Assembly: GCA_020441665.1 (NCBI GenBank)
Contig: JAGRLT010000150.1
Coordinates: 1 to 38,654 of the forward strand
Source: Nitratireductor sp.
GTDB taxonomy: Bacteria > Pseudomonadota > Alphaproteobacteria > Rhizobiales > Rhizobiaceae
Reading direction: 5' to 3'
DNA length: 38,654 nucleotides
Part shown: piece by piece, positions 9,126-18,676 of the stretch
Layout: every line of letters begins with the position of its first letter
Numbering within the stretch: position 1 is the first letter of the stretch
Translations under genes and position numbers: made by a program
The notes under the pieces: model-generated
Databases searched by the model: none
Told to the model about the DNA's origin: nothing
What the model saw: only the letters and a program-made list of their open reading frames with translations

Positions 9126-10292
9126 CTACCAGGCCGCCTTGTAGATCGCCAGCGCATCGGCCTCGCCGACCTCGCGCGGATTGTTGACCAGCAGCCGCGT
9201 CTGCTTCATCGCCGCCGCCGCCATCACCGGCAGGTCATCGGCGCCGATCCCCACGTCGCGCAGTCGCGGCGGCAGGCCGATATCGGCCGACAGCGTGGAA
9301 AGCGCGGCGATGAACCGGGCGGCCTGCCCCTGGCTGCCTTCGCCCGCCGCTTCCGCCGCAAGGCCTGGAAAGGCATTGGGGAAAAGCTCCGCATAGGCCT
9401 GATGGCAGGCGGGCAGGTTGAAGCGCATCACATCGGCCAGGATCAGCGCGTTCGAAAGCCCGTGCGGAATGTGGAACATGCCGCCGATCGGATAGGCGAG
9501 CGCATGGACGGCGGCGACCGGTGAATTGGCGAAGGCCATGCCGGCCAGCATCGATCCGAGCAGCATGTTCTGGCGCGCTTCGAGATCGCCGCCATCCTCG
9601 CAGGCGGTGCGGATATTGCCGCCGAGCAATTGCAGCGCCTGACAGGCCAGCATGCGCGACACCGGATTGTTGTTGGCGCTCTGCGACGTATAGGCCTCGA
9701 TCGCATGGACCATGGCGTCGATGCCGGTGGCGGCGGTCGCCGCTCGCGGCAGGCCGGTGGTGAGTTCCGCATCGAGCACCGCCATGTCGGGCAGGATGAC
9801 CGGCGAGGAGACGCCGCGTTTCTCGTCGCCGCCGACGGTGATGATCGAGACCGGGGTTACCTCCGAGCCGGTTCCCGCCGTGGTCGCAACCAGCACCAGC
9901 GGCAGGCGCGGTCCTCTGGCATTGCCGACGCCCCAGGCCTGATCGAGGTCTTCACCGCTGCCCGCCAGCAGGGCCGCGAGCTTCGCCACATCCATCGACG
10001 AACCGCCGCCGAAGCCGACAACGCCGGTGGCGCCCATGGCGCGGGCATTTTCCGCCGCACCCATCAGCGTAGCGAGCGAGGGATCGGCCTCGACCGCGTC
10101 GAACACCTCGACCGTGGCGCCAGCATCCCGCAATGAGGCGAGCGCCGGCTTCGTCAGGCCGAGCCCGGTCAGTCCCGCATCGGTGATGAACAGGATGCGG
10201 CTGCCGAGCAGGCTGCCGCAGGTCTCGCCCAGCCTGCCGGCAAGGCCGATGCCGCAGCGAAGCGCCGGGGTGGTGTTGAAGGCAAAATTCAT
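9126..10292 (-). CDS. Iron-containing (group III) alcohol dehydrogenase
   Basis: NAD(P)-dependent oxidoreductase interconverting alcohols and aldehydes or ketones. The 388-residue protein (ATG 10292) has the GGGSSMD nucleotide-binding loop (95-101) and TTAGTGSEVTP (137-147). The four metal ligands are at the expected places: Asp192 and His196 (in IDAMVHAIEA), His263 (AVHALAYP) and His277 (IPHG). The GTG or ATG codons upstream would add 21 residues that overlap the promoter, so ATG 10292 is preferred. The gene is divergent from the nucleoside operon. Substrate is not predictable. Because DeoC in that operon releases acetaldehyde, acetaldehyde is one candidate; this is inference. Confidence 0.9.
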   Translation of the reverse strand: MNFAFNTTPALRCGIGLAGRLGETCGSLLGSRILFITDAGLTGLGLTKPALASLRDAGATVEVFDAVEADPSLATLMGAAENARAMGATGVVGFGGGSSMDVAKLAALLAGSGEDLDQAWGVGNARGPRLPLVLVATTAGTGSEVTPVSIITVGGDEKRGVSSPVILPDMAVLDAELTTGLPRAATAATGIDAMVHAIEAYTSQSANNNPVSRMLACQALQLLGGNIRTACEDGGDLEARQNMLLGSMLAGMAFANSPVAAVHALAYPIGGMFHIPHGLSNALILADVMRFNLPACHQAYAELFPNAFPGLAAEAAGEGSQGQAARFIAALSTLSADIGLPPRLRDVGIGADDLPVMAAAAMKQTRLLVNNPREVGEADALAIYKAAW

Positions 10293-10300
10293 GGCCGCGA

Positions 10301-10328
10301 CTGTTACGGTCCGCGCCGGCAAGGTCAA
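10301..10328 (-). promoter_or_regulatory. Candidate promoter of the iron alcohol dehydrogenase gene
   Basis: On the minus strand TTGACC (10328-10323) and TAACAG (10306-10301) are separated by 16 bp, inside a CTTGACC context typical of rhizobial promoters. The -10 ends 8 nt before the ATG at 10292, so the mRNA would be nearly leaderless. Confidence 0.5.
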
Positions 10329-10393
10329 GCACCTTCCTCGCGGCGGCAATACCATCCGCCAAAAACGTCGACCAGGCGATCAAAGTTTTCTTG

Positions 10394-10417
10394 AGTGCTT
10401 GCATATTTTTGTGCACT
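10394..10417. promoter_or_regulatory. Inverted repeat in the gap upstream of the nucleoside operon
   Basis: AGTGC (10394-10398) and GCACT (10413-10417) form a dyad around an AT-rich centre containing TTGCATATTTTTG, about 85 bp upstream of the ABC ATPase start. The local AT-richness marks this as the likeliest promoter or operator zone of the operon. I could not assign clear -35/-10 boxes. Confidence 0.3.
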
Positions 10418-10498
10418 GGCTTGAAATGCGACCGCCGGCCGGAACTTTTCGGCCGTGCGGGCCAGTAGCGTGGGCAGCCGGTTGGGACGGAGAACGGC

Positions 10499-12090
<1,592 letters not shown>

Positions 12091-12094
<4 letters not shown>

Positions 12095-12552
12095 CCGCCT
12101 TCGAACCGCGCATTTCGCTGATTACCCTGGGTGTTTCCGACATGGCCCGCTCGCGCGCCTTCTACGAGGCGCTGGGCTGGAAGGTCGCCGCCCCGTCGAA
12201 TGACAGCGTCACCTTCTTTCAGGGCCGCGGCATCGTACTCGGCCTGTTCGGCCATGATGCGCTGGCCGAGGATGCCGGTGTTGAAATAGCACCCATGCCC
12301 GACTTTCGCGGCGTGTCGCTGGCCTATAACTGCCGCAGCGAAGCGGAGGTCGATCAGGCCTTCGAACATGCGAAGGCCTGTGGCGCAAAACCGCTCAAGC
12401 CGCCGCAGAAGGTTTTCTGGGGTGGCTATTCGGGTTATTTCGCCGATCCCGACGGCCATCTGTGGGAAGTCGCCCACAACCCCTTCGCCCCGCTCGACGG
12501 CGAGGGGCATATGCGGGTTGATGGCCCGGCTGATGGAGAGGACGGCGGATGA
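12091..12552 (+). CDS. VOC (glyoxalase/bleomycin-resistance fold) protein
   Basis: A 153-residue vicinal-oxygen-chelate superfamily protein. The first beta-alpha module holds ITLGVSDMARSRAFYEALGW (about 11-30). The second ends in GGYSGYFADPDGHLWEVAHN, where the Glu of LWEVAHN is the usual last metal ligand. The acidic C-terminal tail (about 134-153) is poorly conserved in look. The first-strand His or Gln ligand of glyoxalase I is not evident, so catalytic activity is uncertain. Both ends overlap the neighbours by ATGA junctions (ATPase upstream, permease downstream), so it is translationally coupled inside the transporter operon. A link to nucleoside use is inferred from position only. Confidence 0.88.
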
Positions 12553-13685
12553 ACCATCCCTTGCCGAAATGGGTCGATTACGGCCTGATCCCGCTTCTCA
12601 ATCTGGTGACCGCCTTTCTGGTCGCCGGTCTCGTCGTCCTGATCGTCGGCGAAAACCCGTTCGAAGCCGCCTATCTTCTGGTGCGCGGCGCCTTCGGCTA
12701 TGGCGGCGGCATCGGCTATACCCTGTTTTATGCCACCAATTTCATCTTCACCGGCCTGTCGGTGGCGGTCGCCATCCATTGCGGCCTGTTCAACATCGGC
12801 TCGGAGGGACAGGCTTATGTCGGCGGCATCGGTGTCGCTGCCGCCTGTCTCGCCCTCGACCATTACGTGCCCTGGTTCGTGACCCTGCCCTTCGCCATCG
12901 CAGGTGCCGCCATCGCAGGTGCCGCCTGGGCCTTGATCCCGGCCTGGCTGCAGGCAAAGCGCGGCAGCCATGTCGTCATCACCACGATCATGTTCAACTT
13001 CATCGCCTCCGCGCTGATGATCTATCTTCTCGTCGAAGTGCTGAAGCCGGCAGGCTCGATGTCGCCGGAAACCCGCACCTTCGTCGAGGGCGGCCGCATT
13101 CCCAAGCTCGACTGGCTGTTCGAGCTCTTCGGCTCGTCGCTTGGCGGCGCGCCCTTCAACTGGACGTTCTTCCTGGCGCTTTTGTGCTGCTACCTCGTCT
13201 GGCTGCTGATCTGGCGCACAAGGCTCGGCTATGAAATCCGCACCACCGGCACCAACCCCACCGCGGCGGTCTATGCCGGCATCCCGCAGGTGCGCACCAT
13301 CGTCATCGCCATGCTGATTTCCGGCGCGCTGGCCGGCATGATGGCGATCAATCCGGTCATGGGCGATCAGGCACGCCTGCAGGAAAGTTTTCCCGCCGGC
13401 GCCGGCTTCGTCGGCATCGCCGTCTCGCTGATGGGCCGCAACCACCCCGTCGGCATCATATTCGCCGCCATCCTGTTCGGCATGCTGTGGCAGGGCGGGG
13501 CGGAACTCGCCTTCGACATGCCCAACATCTCGCGCGACATGATCGTCGTCATCCAGGGGCTGGTCATCCTGTTTGCCGGCGCGCTCGAGCACATGTACCG
13601 GCCGGCGCTTTCGGCCATCTTCTTCATGCGTCAGTCATCCGGCGCGCCCGCCTCTGCCGGGCAGGCCAATACCGGGGAGGCCTGA
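12549..13685 (+). CDS. Nucleoside-type ABC transporter permease 1
   Basis: Inner-membrane permease of the branched-chain/simple-sugar/BMP permease fold (378 residues). Hydrophobic helices run throughout, with a typical family core in GLSVAVAIHCGLFNIGSEGQ and a cytoplasmic loop with RLGYEIRTTGTNPTAAVYAGI that contacts the ATPase. The N-terminus carries a short polar segment before the first helix. It would form a heterodimer with the permease encoded next, whose start is 3 bp after this stop. The ATG overlaps the VOC stop by 4 bp. Confidence 0.93.
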   Translation: MNHPLPKWVDYGLIPLLNLVTAFLVAGLVVLIVGENPFEAAYLLVRGAFGYGGGIGYTLFYATNFIFTGLSVAVAIHCGLFNIGSEGQAYVGGIGVAAACLALDHYVPWFVTLPFAIAGAAIAGAAWALIPAWLQAKRGSHVVITTIMFNFIASALMIYLLVEVLKPAGSMSPETRTFVEGGRIPKLDWLFELFGSSLGGAPFNWTFFLALLCCYLVWLLIWRTRLGYEIRTTGTNPTAAVYAGIPQVRTIVIAMLISGALAGMMAINPVMGDQARLQESFPAGAGFVGIAVSLMGRNHPVGIIFAAILFGMLWQGGAELAFDMPNISRDMIVVIQGLVILFAGALEHMYRPALSAIFFMRQSSGAPASAGQANTGEA

Positions 13686-13688
13686 TCG

Positions 13689-14651
13689 ATGGATCTTGTC
13701 ATTCAGGTTCTCGATTCGACGGTCCGCCTTTCGACGCCGCTGCTGCTTGCAGCCCTTGCCGGTCTCTATTCCGAGCGTTCCGGCGTTTTCGATATCGGCC
13801 TCGAGGGCAAGATGCTGGCCGGCGCCTTCGCCGCCGGTGCGGCGGCCGCGGTCTGGGGGTCGCCCTGGATCGGCCTTCTGGCGGCCCTTGCCGCTTCGCT
13901 CGCCATGGCCGTCATCCATGCCTTTGCCTCGATCACCGTTCGCGGCAACCAGATCGTCTCGGGCGTAGCGATCAATTTCGTCGCCGCCGGGCTGACCGCG
14001 CTGCTCGGCCAGAGCTGGTTCGGCATGGGCGGCCGGACGCCGCCGCTTTCCGGCGGTCAGCGCTTCAACCCGATCACCCTGCCGGGCGCCGAGGCGCTCA
14101 AGGACGTGCCGCTGATCGGCCCGATCTATGAGGGCCTGATATCGGGCCATAACATCCTGGTCTATTTCGCCTTCCTGATGGTGCCCGTCACCTGGTGGGT
14201 GGTGTTTCGAACCCGCTTCGGCCTGCGCCTGAGAGCCGTCGGCGAAAACCCTGCGGCGGTGGATACGGCGGGGATCTCGGTCACCTTCCTGCGCTATCGC
14301 GCGGTAATCATCTGCGGCCTGCTATGCGGCGTCGCCGGCGCCTATCTGTCGACCGCCTTCAACGCCCAGTTCGGCCAGAACATGACCGCCGGCAAGGGCT
14401 TCATCGCGCTGGCAGCCCTGATCTTCGCCAAGTGGAAACCCCTCAACGTGCTCGGCGCCTGCCTCCTGTTCGGCTTTCTCGAGGCCGCCGGCATCCGCCT
14501 GCAGGGCGTGGCATTGCCGATGATCGGCCAGGTGCCGGTGCAACTGGTCCAGGCCCTGCCCTATATCCTCACCGTCGTGCTGCTCGCCGGCTTCATCGGC
14601 AAGGCGATCCCGCCAAAGGCCGGCGGCGTTCCCTACACGAAGGAACGCTGA
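13689..14651 (+). CDS. Nucleoside-type ABC transporter permease 2
   Basis: Second inner-membrane permease (320 residues). The SGVFDIGLEGKMLAGAF segment and the RFGLRLRAVGENPAAVDTAG coupling loop are those of the BMP/nucleoside importer permeases, shorter than the partner as is normal for this pair. It is flanked by the first permease and cdd, and its TGA overlaps the cdd ATG. No periplasmic BMP-type binding protein is encoded next to it, though one is needed for transport. Confidence 0.93.
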   Translation: MDLVIQVLDSTVRLSTPLLLAALAGLYSERSGVFDIGLEGKMLAGAFAAGAAAAVWGSPWIGLLAALAASLAMAVIHAFASITVRGNQIVSGVAINFVAAGLTALLGQSWFGMGGRTPPLSGGQRFNPITLPGAEALKDVPLIGPIYEGLISGHNILVYFAFLMVPVTWWVVFRTRFGLRLRAVGENPAAVDTAGISVTFLRYRAVIICGLLCGVAGAYLSTAFNAQFGQNMTAGKGFIALAALIFAKWKPLNVLGACLLFGFLEAAGIRLQGVALPMIGQVPVQLVQALPYILTVVLLAGFIGKAIPPKAGGVPYTKER

Positions 14652-15043
14652 TGGACGACGCGCTCCACACGCTGGCGCTTGAAGCCGCCCGGCGCTCCTA
14701 TTCGCCCTATTCCGGTTTTCCGGTCGGCGCCGCCCTGCGCACCGAGGACGGCCGTACCTATTCGGGCTGCAACATCGAGAACGCCTCCTATCCCGAGGGC
14801 TGGTGCGCCGAGACATCGGCGATCGCCCATATGGTGATGGGCGGAGGCGGCGCGATCGCCGAAGTCGCCGTGCTGGCGCTCAATGCCGAGCGCTGCACGC
14901 CCTGCGGCGGCTGTCGCCAACGCCTTGCCGAGTTCGGCACGGCCGAAACGCGGGTTCACCTCTGCAACCGCGATGGTCTCGTCGAAACCGTGCGGCTGGG
15001 CGATCTCCTGCCGATGGGATTTGCGCTGGAGAAACAATCATGA
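14651..15043 (+). CDS. cdd: Cytidine deaminase
   Basis: Deaminates (deoxy)cytidine to (deoxy)uridine in the cytosol. At 130 residues this is the short, homotetrameric type. Zinc ligands are Cys52, Cys85 and Cys88 (C-A-E at 52-54 with catalytic Glu54; PCGGCR at 84-89). SPYSGFPVGAAL (18-29) and CNIENASYPEG (40-50) make the substrate pocket. The start overlaps the permease stop and the stop overlaps the next start (ATGA), so translation is coupled. Confidence 0.96.
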   Translation: MDDALHTLALEAARRSYSPYSGFPVGAALRTEDGRTYSGCNIENASYPEGWCAETSAIAHMVMGGGGAIAEVAVLALNAERCTPCGGCRQRLAEFGTAETRVHLCNRDGLVETVRLGDLLPMGFALEKQS

Positions 15044-15843
15044 GAACGGCAACCAAAACGCTGATCGATCGCCTCGAAGGCCTTGCCCCGCGAACCGCCC
15101 TGGTACTCGGTTCCGGCCTCGGCAGTCTGGTTGGCCGCGTCGAGGATGCGATCCGCATTCCCTATGGCGATCTCGACGGTTTTCCCGCCAGCGGCGTTTC
15201 CGGCCATGCCGGGGAGGTGGTCGCCGGGCGGATTGCCGGACATCCGGTTCTGATTCTGTCGGGCCGGGTGCATTACTACGAGCATGGCGACCCGGCGGCG
15301 ATGCGGCTGCCGATCGAATGCCTTGCCGATATCGGCGTCGAGCGGCTGATCCTGACCAATTCGGCCGGCTCCCTGCGCCAGGACCTGCCGCCCGGCTCGG
15401 TCATGCTGATCACCGACCACATCAACTGGTCGGGCATGAACCCGCTGATCGGAGAACCCACCGACCGGCGCTTTGTCGGCATGACCAATGCCTATCACAC
15501 CGGCATGATGGCCGCCGCCCGCGCCGCGGCGAAAACCGCCGGCGTCGACCTCGGCGAAGGGGTCTATGTGTGGTTTTCAGGCCCCAGTTTCGAAACGCCG
15601 GCCGAGATCCGCATGGCCGGGAAACTGGGAGCGGATGCCGTCGGCATGTCCACCGTGCCGGAAGTCATCCTCGCCCGCTTTGCCGGGCTCGATGTCGCCG
15701 CCTTTTCGGTGATCACCAATTTCGGCGCCGGCATGACGGGCTCGGAACTCTCCCATGACGAGACCAAGGAAATAGCGCCGAAGGGCGGCGAGCGGCTTGG
15801 CCGGGTGATCGCCGCCATGCTGGCCGACCAGACGGGTGATTAG
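15040..15843 (+). CDS. punA: Purine nucleoside phosphorylase (trimeric type)
   Basis: Splits purine (deoxy)nucleosides with phosphate into base and (deoxy)ribose-1-phosphate. The 267 residues match the trimeric PNP family. LGSGLG (23-28) and GRVHYYEHGD (75-84) bind phosphate. TNSAGSLR (106-113), FSGPSFETPAEIRM (179-192) and GADAVGMSTVPE (197-208) line the nucleoside site. Asn227 in VITNF matches the Asn that reads the purine base. It could also be named xapA-like or deoD-like in function, but by family it is not the hexameric DeoD. It lies in the operon between cdd and deoC. Confidence 0.94.
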   Translation: MRTATKTLIDRLEGLAPRTALVLGSGLGSLVGRVEDAIRIPYGDLDGFPASGVSGHAGEVVAGRIAGHPVLILSGRVHYYEHGDPAAMRLPIECLADIGVERLILTNSAGSLRQDLPPGSVMLITDHINWSGMNPLIGEPTDRRFVGMTNAYHTGMMAAARAAAKTAGVDLGEGVYVWFSGPSFETPAEIRMAGKLGADAVGMSTVPEVILARFAGLDVAAFSVITNFGAGMTGSELSHDETKEIAPKGGERLGRVIAAMLADQTGD

Positions 15844-15852
15844 CGAGGTCCG

Positions 15853-16626
15853 ATGAGCAGGAAGGATGCACTGAAACAGGCGGCGGCAAAGGCGATCTCG
15901 CTGCTCGACCTGACCAATCTCAACGATGTCTGCACGCCGGCCGACATCGCCGATCTCTGCGCCAGGGCGACGACGCCCCACGGCAAGGTCGCCGCCATCT
16001 GCATCTGGAAGGAGCATGTCAGACAGGCGCGCAAGCTGCTCAAGGGCACGGGTATTAGGATCGCTACCGTGGTCAATTTTCCCGCCGGCGGCACCGATGT
16101 CGATGCGGTGATCGCCGAGACCGAACAGGCGATCGCCGATGGCGCCGACGAGATCGATCTGGTTCTGCCCTATCGCGCCCTGATCGTCGGCGCCGAGGGC
16201 GTGGCGCGCTACATGGTCCGGCGCATTGCCAGGACCTGCAGGGGCAAGGCGCTTCTGAAGGTCATCATCGAGACCGGCGAACTGAAGGATGTAGGGCTGA
16301 TCCGCAGGGCTTCCGGCCTGTCGATCGAGGAGGGCGCCGATTTCATCAAGACCTCGACCGGCAAGGTGCCGGTCAATGCAACGCCTGAAGCAGCCGAGAT
16401 CATGCTGAAGGTGATCGCCAGAACCGGCAGGAAAATCGGCTTCAAGCCGGCCGGTGGCATCAGGACGACGGCGGATGCGGCCGCCTATCTCGACCTTGCG
16501 GCAAGGATCATGGGCCGCAAATGGGCCGGGCCGAGAACGCTGCGCTTCGGCGCTTCCAGCGTGCTTGCCGATCTGCTGGCGACGCTTGACGGCAAGGCGC
16601 CGGCGAAATCCTCCGGAGGCTATTGA
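15853..16626 (+). CDS. deoC: Deoxyribose-phosphate aldolase
   Basis: Cleaves 2-deoxyribose-5-phosphate into glyceraldehyde-3-phosphate and acetaldehyde. The 257-residue protein aligns almost residue for residue with the E. coli enzyme: Asp102 (DEIDLVLPYRAL), the Schiff-base Lys166 (DFIKTSTGK) and the auxiliary Lys198 (FKPAGGIRT). It receives 2-deoxyribose-5-phosphate from phosphopentomutase, encoded in the separate minus-strand operon. It starts 9 bp after punA and ends 3 bp before deoA. Confidence 0.97.
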   Translation: MSRKDALKQAAAKAISLLDLTNLNDVCTPADIADLCARATTPHGKVAAICIWKEHVRQARKLLKGTGIRIATVVNFPAGGTDVDAVIAETEQAIADGADEIDLVLPYRALIVGAEGVARYMVRRIARTCRGKALLKVIIETGELKDVGLIRRASGLSIEEGADFIKTSTGKVPVNATPEAAEIMLKVIARTGRKIGFKPAGGIRTTADAAAYLDLAARIMGRKWAGPRTLRFGASSVLADLLATLDGKAPAKSSGGY

Positions 16627-16629
16627 GCC

Positions 16630-17940
16630 ATGCTGCCCCAGGAAGTGATCGCCAGGAAGCGCGACCGGCAGGCCCTGTCGGCCGAGGAGATCGCAGCCTT
16701 CGTCGCCGGCGTGCCTTCCGGCACGGTCAGCGAAGGCCAGGTCGCGGCGCTCGCCATGGCGGTCTATCTCAACGGCATGAGCCGCGACGAGGCGGTGGCG
16801 CTGACGATCGCCATGCGCGATTCGGGCGATGTGCTCGACTGGAGCGATCTCGACGGCCCGGTGCTCGACAAGCATTCGACCGGCGGCGTCGGCGACAACG
16901 TATCGCTGATGCTGGCGCCGGCCATCGCCGCCTGTGGCGGCTTCAACCCGATGATTTCGGGCCGTGGTCTGGGGCATACCGGTGGCACGCTCGACAAGTT
17001 CGATTCGATCCCCGGCTACCAGACCCAGCCGGACAATGCCCTGTTCCGCAAGGTGGTCAACGAAGTCGGCTGCGCGGTGATCGGCCAGACCGGCAATCTG
17101 GCCCCCGCCGACAAGGTGATCTACGGCATCCGCGACGTGACCGCGACCGTCGAAAGCGTGCCGCTCATCACCGCGTCGATCCTGTCGAAGAAGCTCGCCG
17201 CCGGGCTCGACGCGCTGGTGCTCGACGTCAAGGTGGGTTCCGGCGCCTTCATGGCGACGCTCGAAAAGGCGCGCGAACTGGCCACATCACTGGTGGAGGT
17301 CGCCAATGGCGCCGGCATGAAGACCAGCGCGCTGCTGACCGCGATGGAGCATCCGCTCGCCTCCTGCGCCGGCAATGGCGTCGAGATGCGCAATGCGGTC
17401 GAGTTCCTGACCGGGCACCGGCGCGACGCGGCCCTGTACGATGTCACGGTGGCGCTGGGCGCCGAAATGCTGGTGTCAGGCGGGCTTGCCGCCGATCCCG
17501 GCAAGGGCGCGGCCATGATGCGCGATGCTTTCGACAGCGGCCGCGCGGCGGAGAAGTTCGGCCGGATGGTATCGGCGCTGGGCGGCCCCGCCGATTTCAT
17601 CGAGAGACTGGATACCCATCTCAACCTGCCGCCGGTGGAAGTCGCGGTTGAAGCCGATGCGGCACAGGGCGGGCTTGCCGGCCGGCTCGGTTTCGACACG
17701 CGCCAGATCGGGCTGGCGGTGGTCGAACTCGGCGGCGGCCGGACACGGCCGCAGGATCCCGTCGATCCCGATGTGGGGCTGGTGGAGATTGCCGGGCGCG
17801 ACTGGGACGGCAGGAGCCCGGTTTGCCGGATTCTGGCACGCGACGCGGCGAGCGCCGGGAAGGCCCGCAGGCGCATCCTTGCCGCCATGCGCGAGGCGGG
17901 GCCGGAACAAAAGCCGGTAATCGAGCGGATCGCGCCCTGA
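16630..17940 (+). CDS. deoA: Thymidine phosphorylase
   Basis: Phosphorolysis of thymidine and deoxyuridine to base plus deoxyribose-1-phosphate. The 436 residues and fold match DeoA: KHSTGGVGD (81-89) is the phosphate-binding signature, followed by SGRGLGHTGGTLDKFDSIPG and the LDVKVGSGAFM segment. The C-terminal small barrel ends with ILARDAASAGKARRRI. It is the last gene of the plus-strand operon and converges with tetR, 20 bp apart. No clear terminator is visible between them. Confidence 0.96.
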   Translation: MLPQEVIARKRDRQALSAEEIAAFVAGVPSGTVSEGQVAALAMAVYLNGMSRDEAVALTIAMRDSGDVLDWSDLDGPVLDKHSTGGVGDNVSLMLAPAIAACGGFNPMISGRGLGHTGGTLDKFDSIPGYQTQPDNALFRKVVNEVGCAVIGQTGNLAPADKVIYGIRDVTATVESVPLITASILSKKLAAGLDALVLDVKVGSGAFMATLEKARELATSLVEVANGAGMKTSALLTAMEHPLASCAGNGVEMRNAVEFLTGHRRDAALYDVTVALGAEMLVSGGLAADPGKGAAMMRDAFDSGRAAEKFGRMVSALGGPADFIERLDTHLNLPPVEVAVEADAAQGGLAGRLGFDTRQIGLAVVELGGGRTRPQDPVDPDVGLVEIAGRDWDGRSPVCRILARDAASAGKARRRILAAMREAGPEQKPVIERIAP

Positions 17941-17960
17941 CAGGGGCGGCTTTCCGACCG

Positions 17961-18569
17961 TTACGCCTCCGTTCCAAACAGGTCGAGCAGCAGATCGATC
18001 ACCCGCTGCGAATGGCCGGCAATGACTTCCGCCGGCGGCGCCTGGGTGACCCCGATGACGCGGCGGATTTGCAGGTCGCCGGTCAGCAGCGCCACATAGA
18101 TCTCGGCCACCTCGACGGGATCATGCGGGCGCAGTTGGCCGGCCTTCTGCGCCGAACGGATGGTTTCGACGATCAGCGGCACCATGCGCGAGCGGCCGTG
18201 CTCCGCGAGCATTTCGCCCAGCGTCCCGCCATTGGCGACATCGGCGGCCGCCGCCCGGTTGAGCGCGATCGAGCGCTCACCCGTCAGCAGTTCCAGCAGC
18301 CTGACGCCAAAGGCCTCAAGCCGCCGGATCGGTTGATCGGACGCGGCATCGGCCGCAAGCCCCGACAGTGCCTGCTCTGCGGCGGCGGCATTGGCCTTGA
18401 TCATGGCGGCAAGCAGGCCCTGCTTGTTGCCATACCAGTTGTAGAGCGTTTCGTTGGAGGCGCCCGCCGCCCTGGCGACCGCCAGCATCGAGGCGCCCTT
18501 GTAGCCCTTTTCGGCTAGTACGTCGTAAGCGGCTTCGAAAATCTCCTTCTCGCGCCGTGTCCGGTCCAT
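17961..18569 (-). CDS. TetR/AcrR family transcriptional regulator
   Basis: A 202-residue repressor-type protein. The N-terminal helix-turn-helix is at about residues 8-53 (IFEAAYDVLAEKGYKGASML, then SNETLYNWYGNKQGL, the TetR recognition helix with a Tyr-Trp pair). The C-terminal helical domain is of the AefR/SrpR-like type and would bind a ligand that cannot be predicted. GGAGG is 5 nt upstream of ATG 18569. A perfect dyad overlaps its own promoter, indicating autorepression. It sits at the end of the nucleoside operon, but I found no second copy of its operator upstream of the nucleoside genes. Confidence 0.9.
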   Translation of the reverse strand: MDRTRREKEIFEAAYDVLAEKGYKGASMLAVARAAGASNETLYNWYGNKQGLLAAMIKANAAAAEQALSGLAADAASDQPIRRLEAFGVRLLELLTGERSIALNRAAAADVANGGTLGEMLAEHGRSRMVPLIVETIRSAQKAGQLRPHDPVEVAEIYVALLTGDLQIRRVIGVTQAPPAEVIAGHSQRVIDLLLDLFGTEA

Positions 18570-18602
18570 GGCCTCCTCCTTGCCAGGGTTTTGCTGGAGC
18601 AG

Positions 18603-18630
18603 ACCGTAAAACTCTTTACGGAAATGTCAA
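18603..18630 (-). promoter_or_regulatory. Promoter of tetR
   Basis: On the minus strand a consensus TTGACA (18630-18625) is followed by a 16-bp spacer and TACGGT (18608-18603). About 33 bp separate the -10 from the ATG at 18569. Confidence 0.6.
18604..18621. promoter_or_regulatory. TetR self-operator
   Basis: CCGTAAA-ACTC-TTTACGG is a perfect 7+7 inverted repeat with a 4-bp centre. It covers most of the -10 box and the adjoining spacer of the tetR promoter. Size, symmetry and placement are those of a TetR-family operator. Confidence 0.75.
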
Positions 18631-18676
18631 TTTCCGCCGGCAATCGGTGATGGAAACAAACGGCCGCTGCTGGACG

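Noticed and set aside
10301-10310. TTACGG near the nucleoside operon as a second TetR operator half site
   Set aside because: Only a half match, with no inverted partner, and it coincides with the -10 of the divergent alcohol dehydrogenase promoter.
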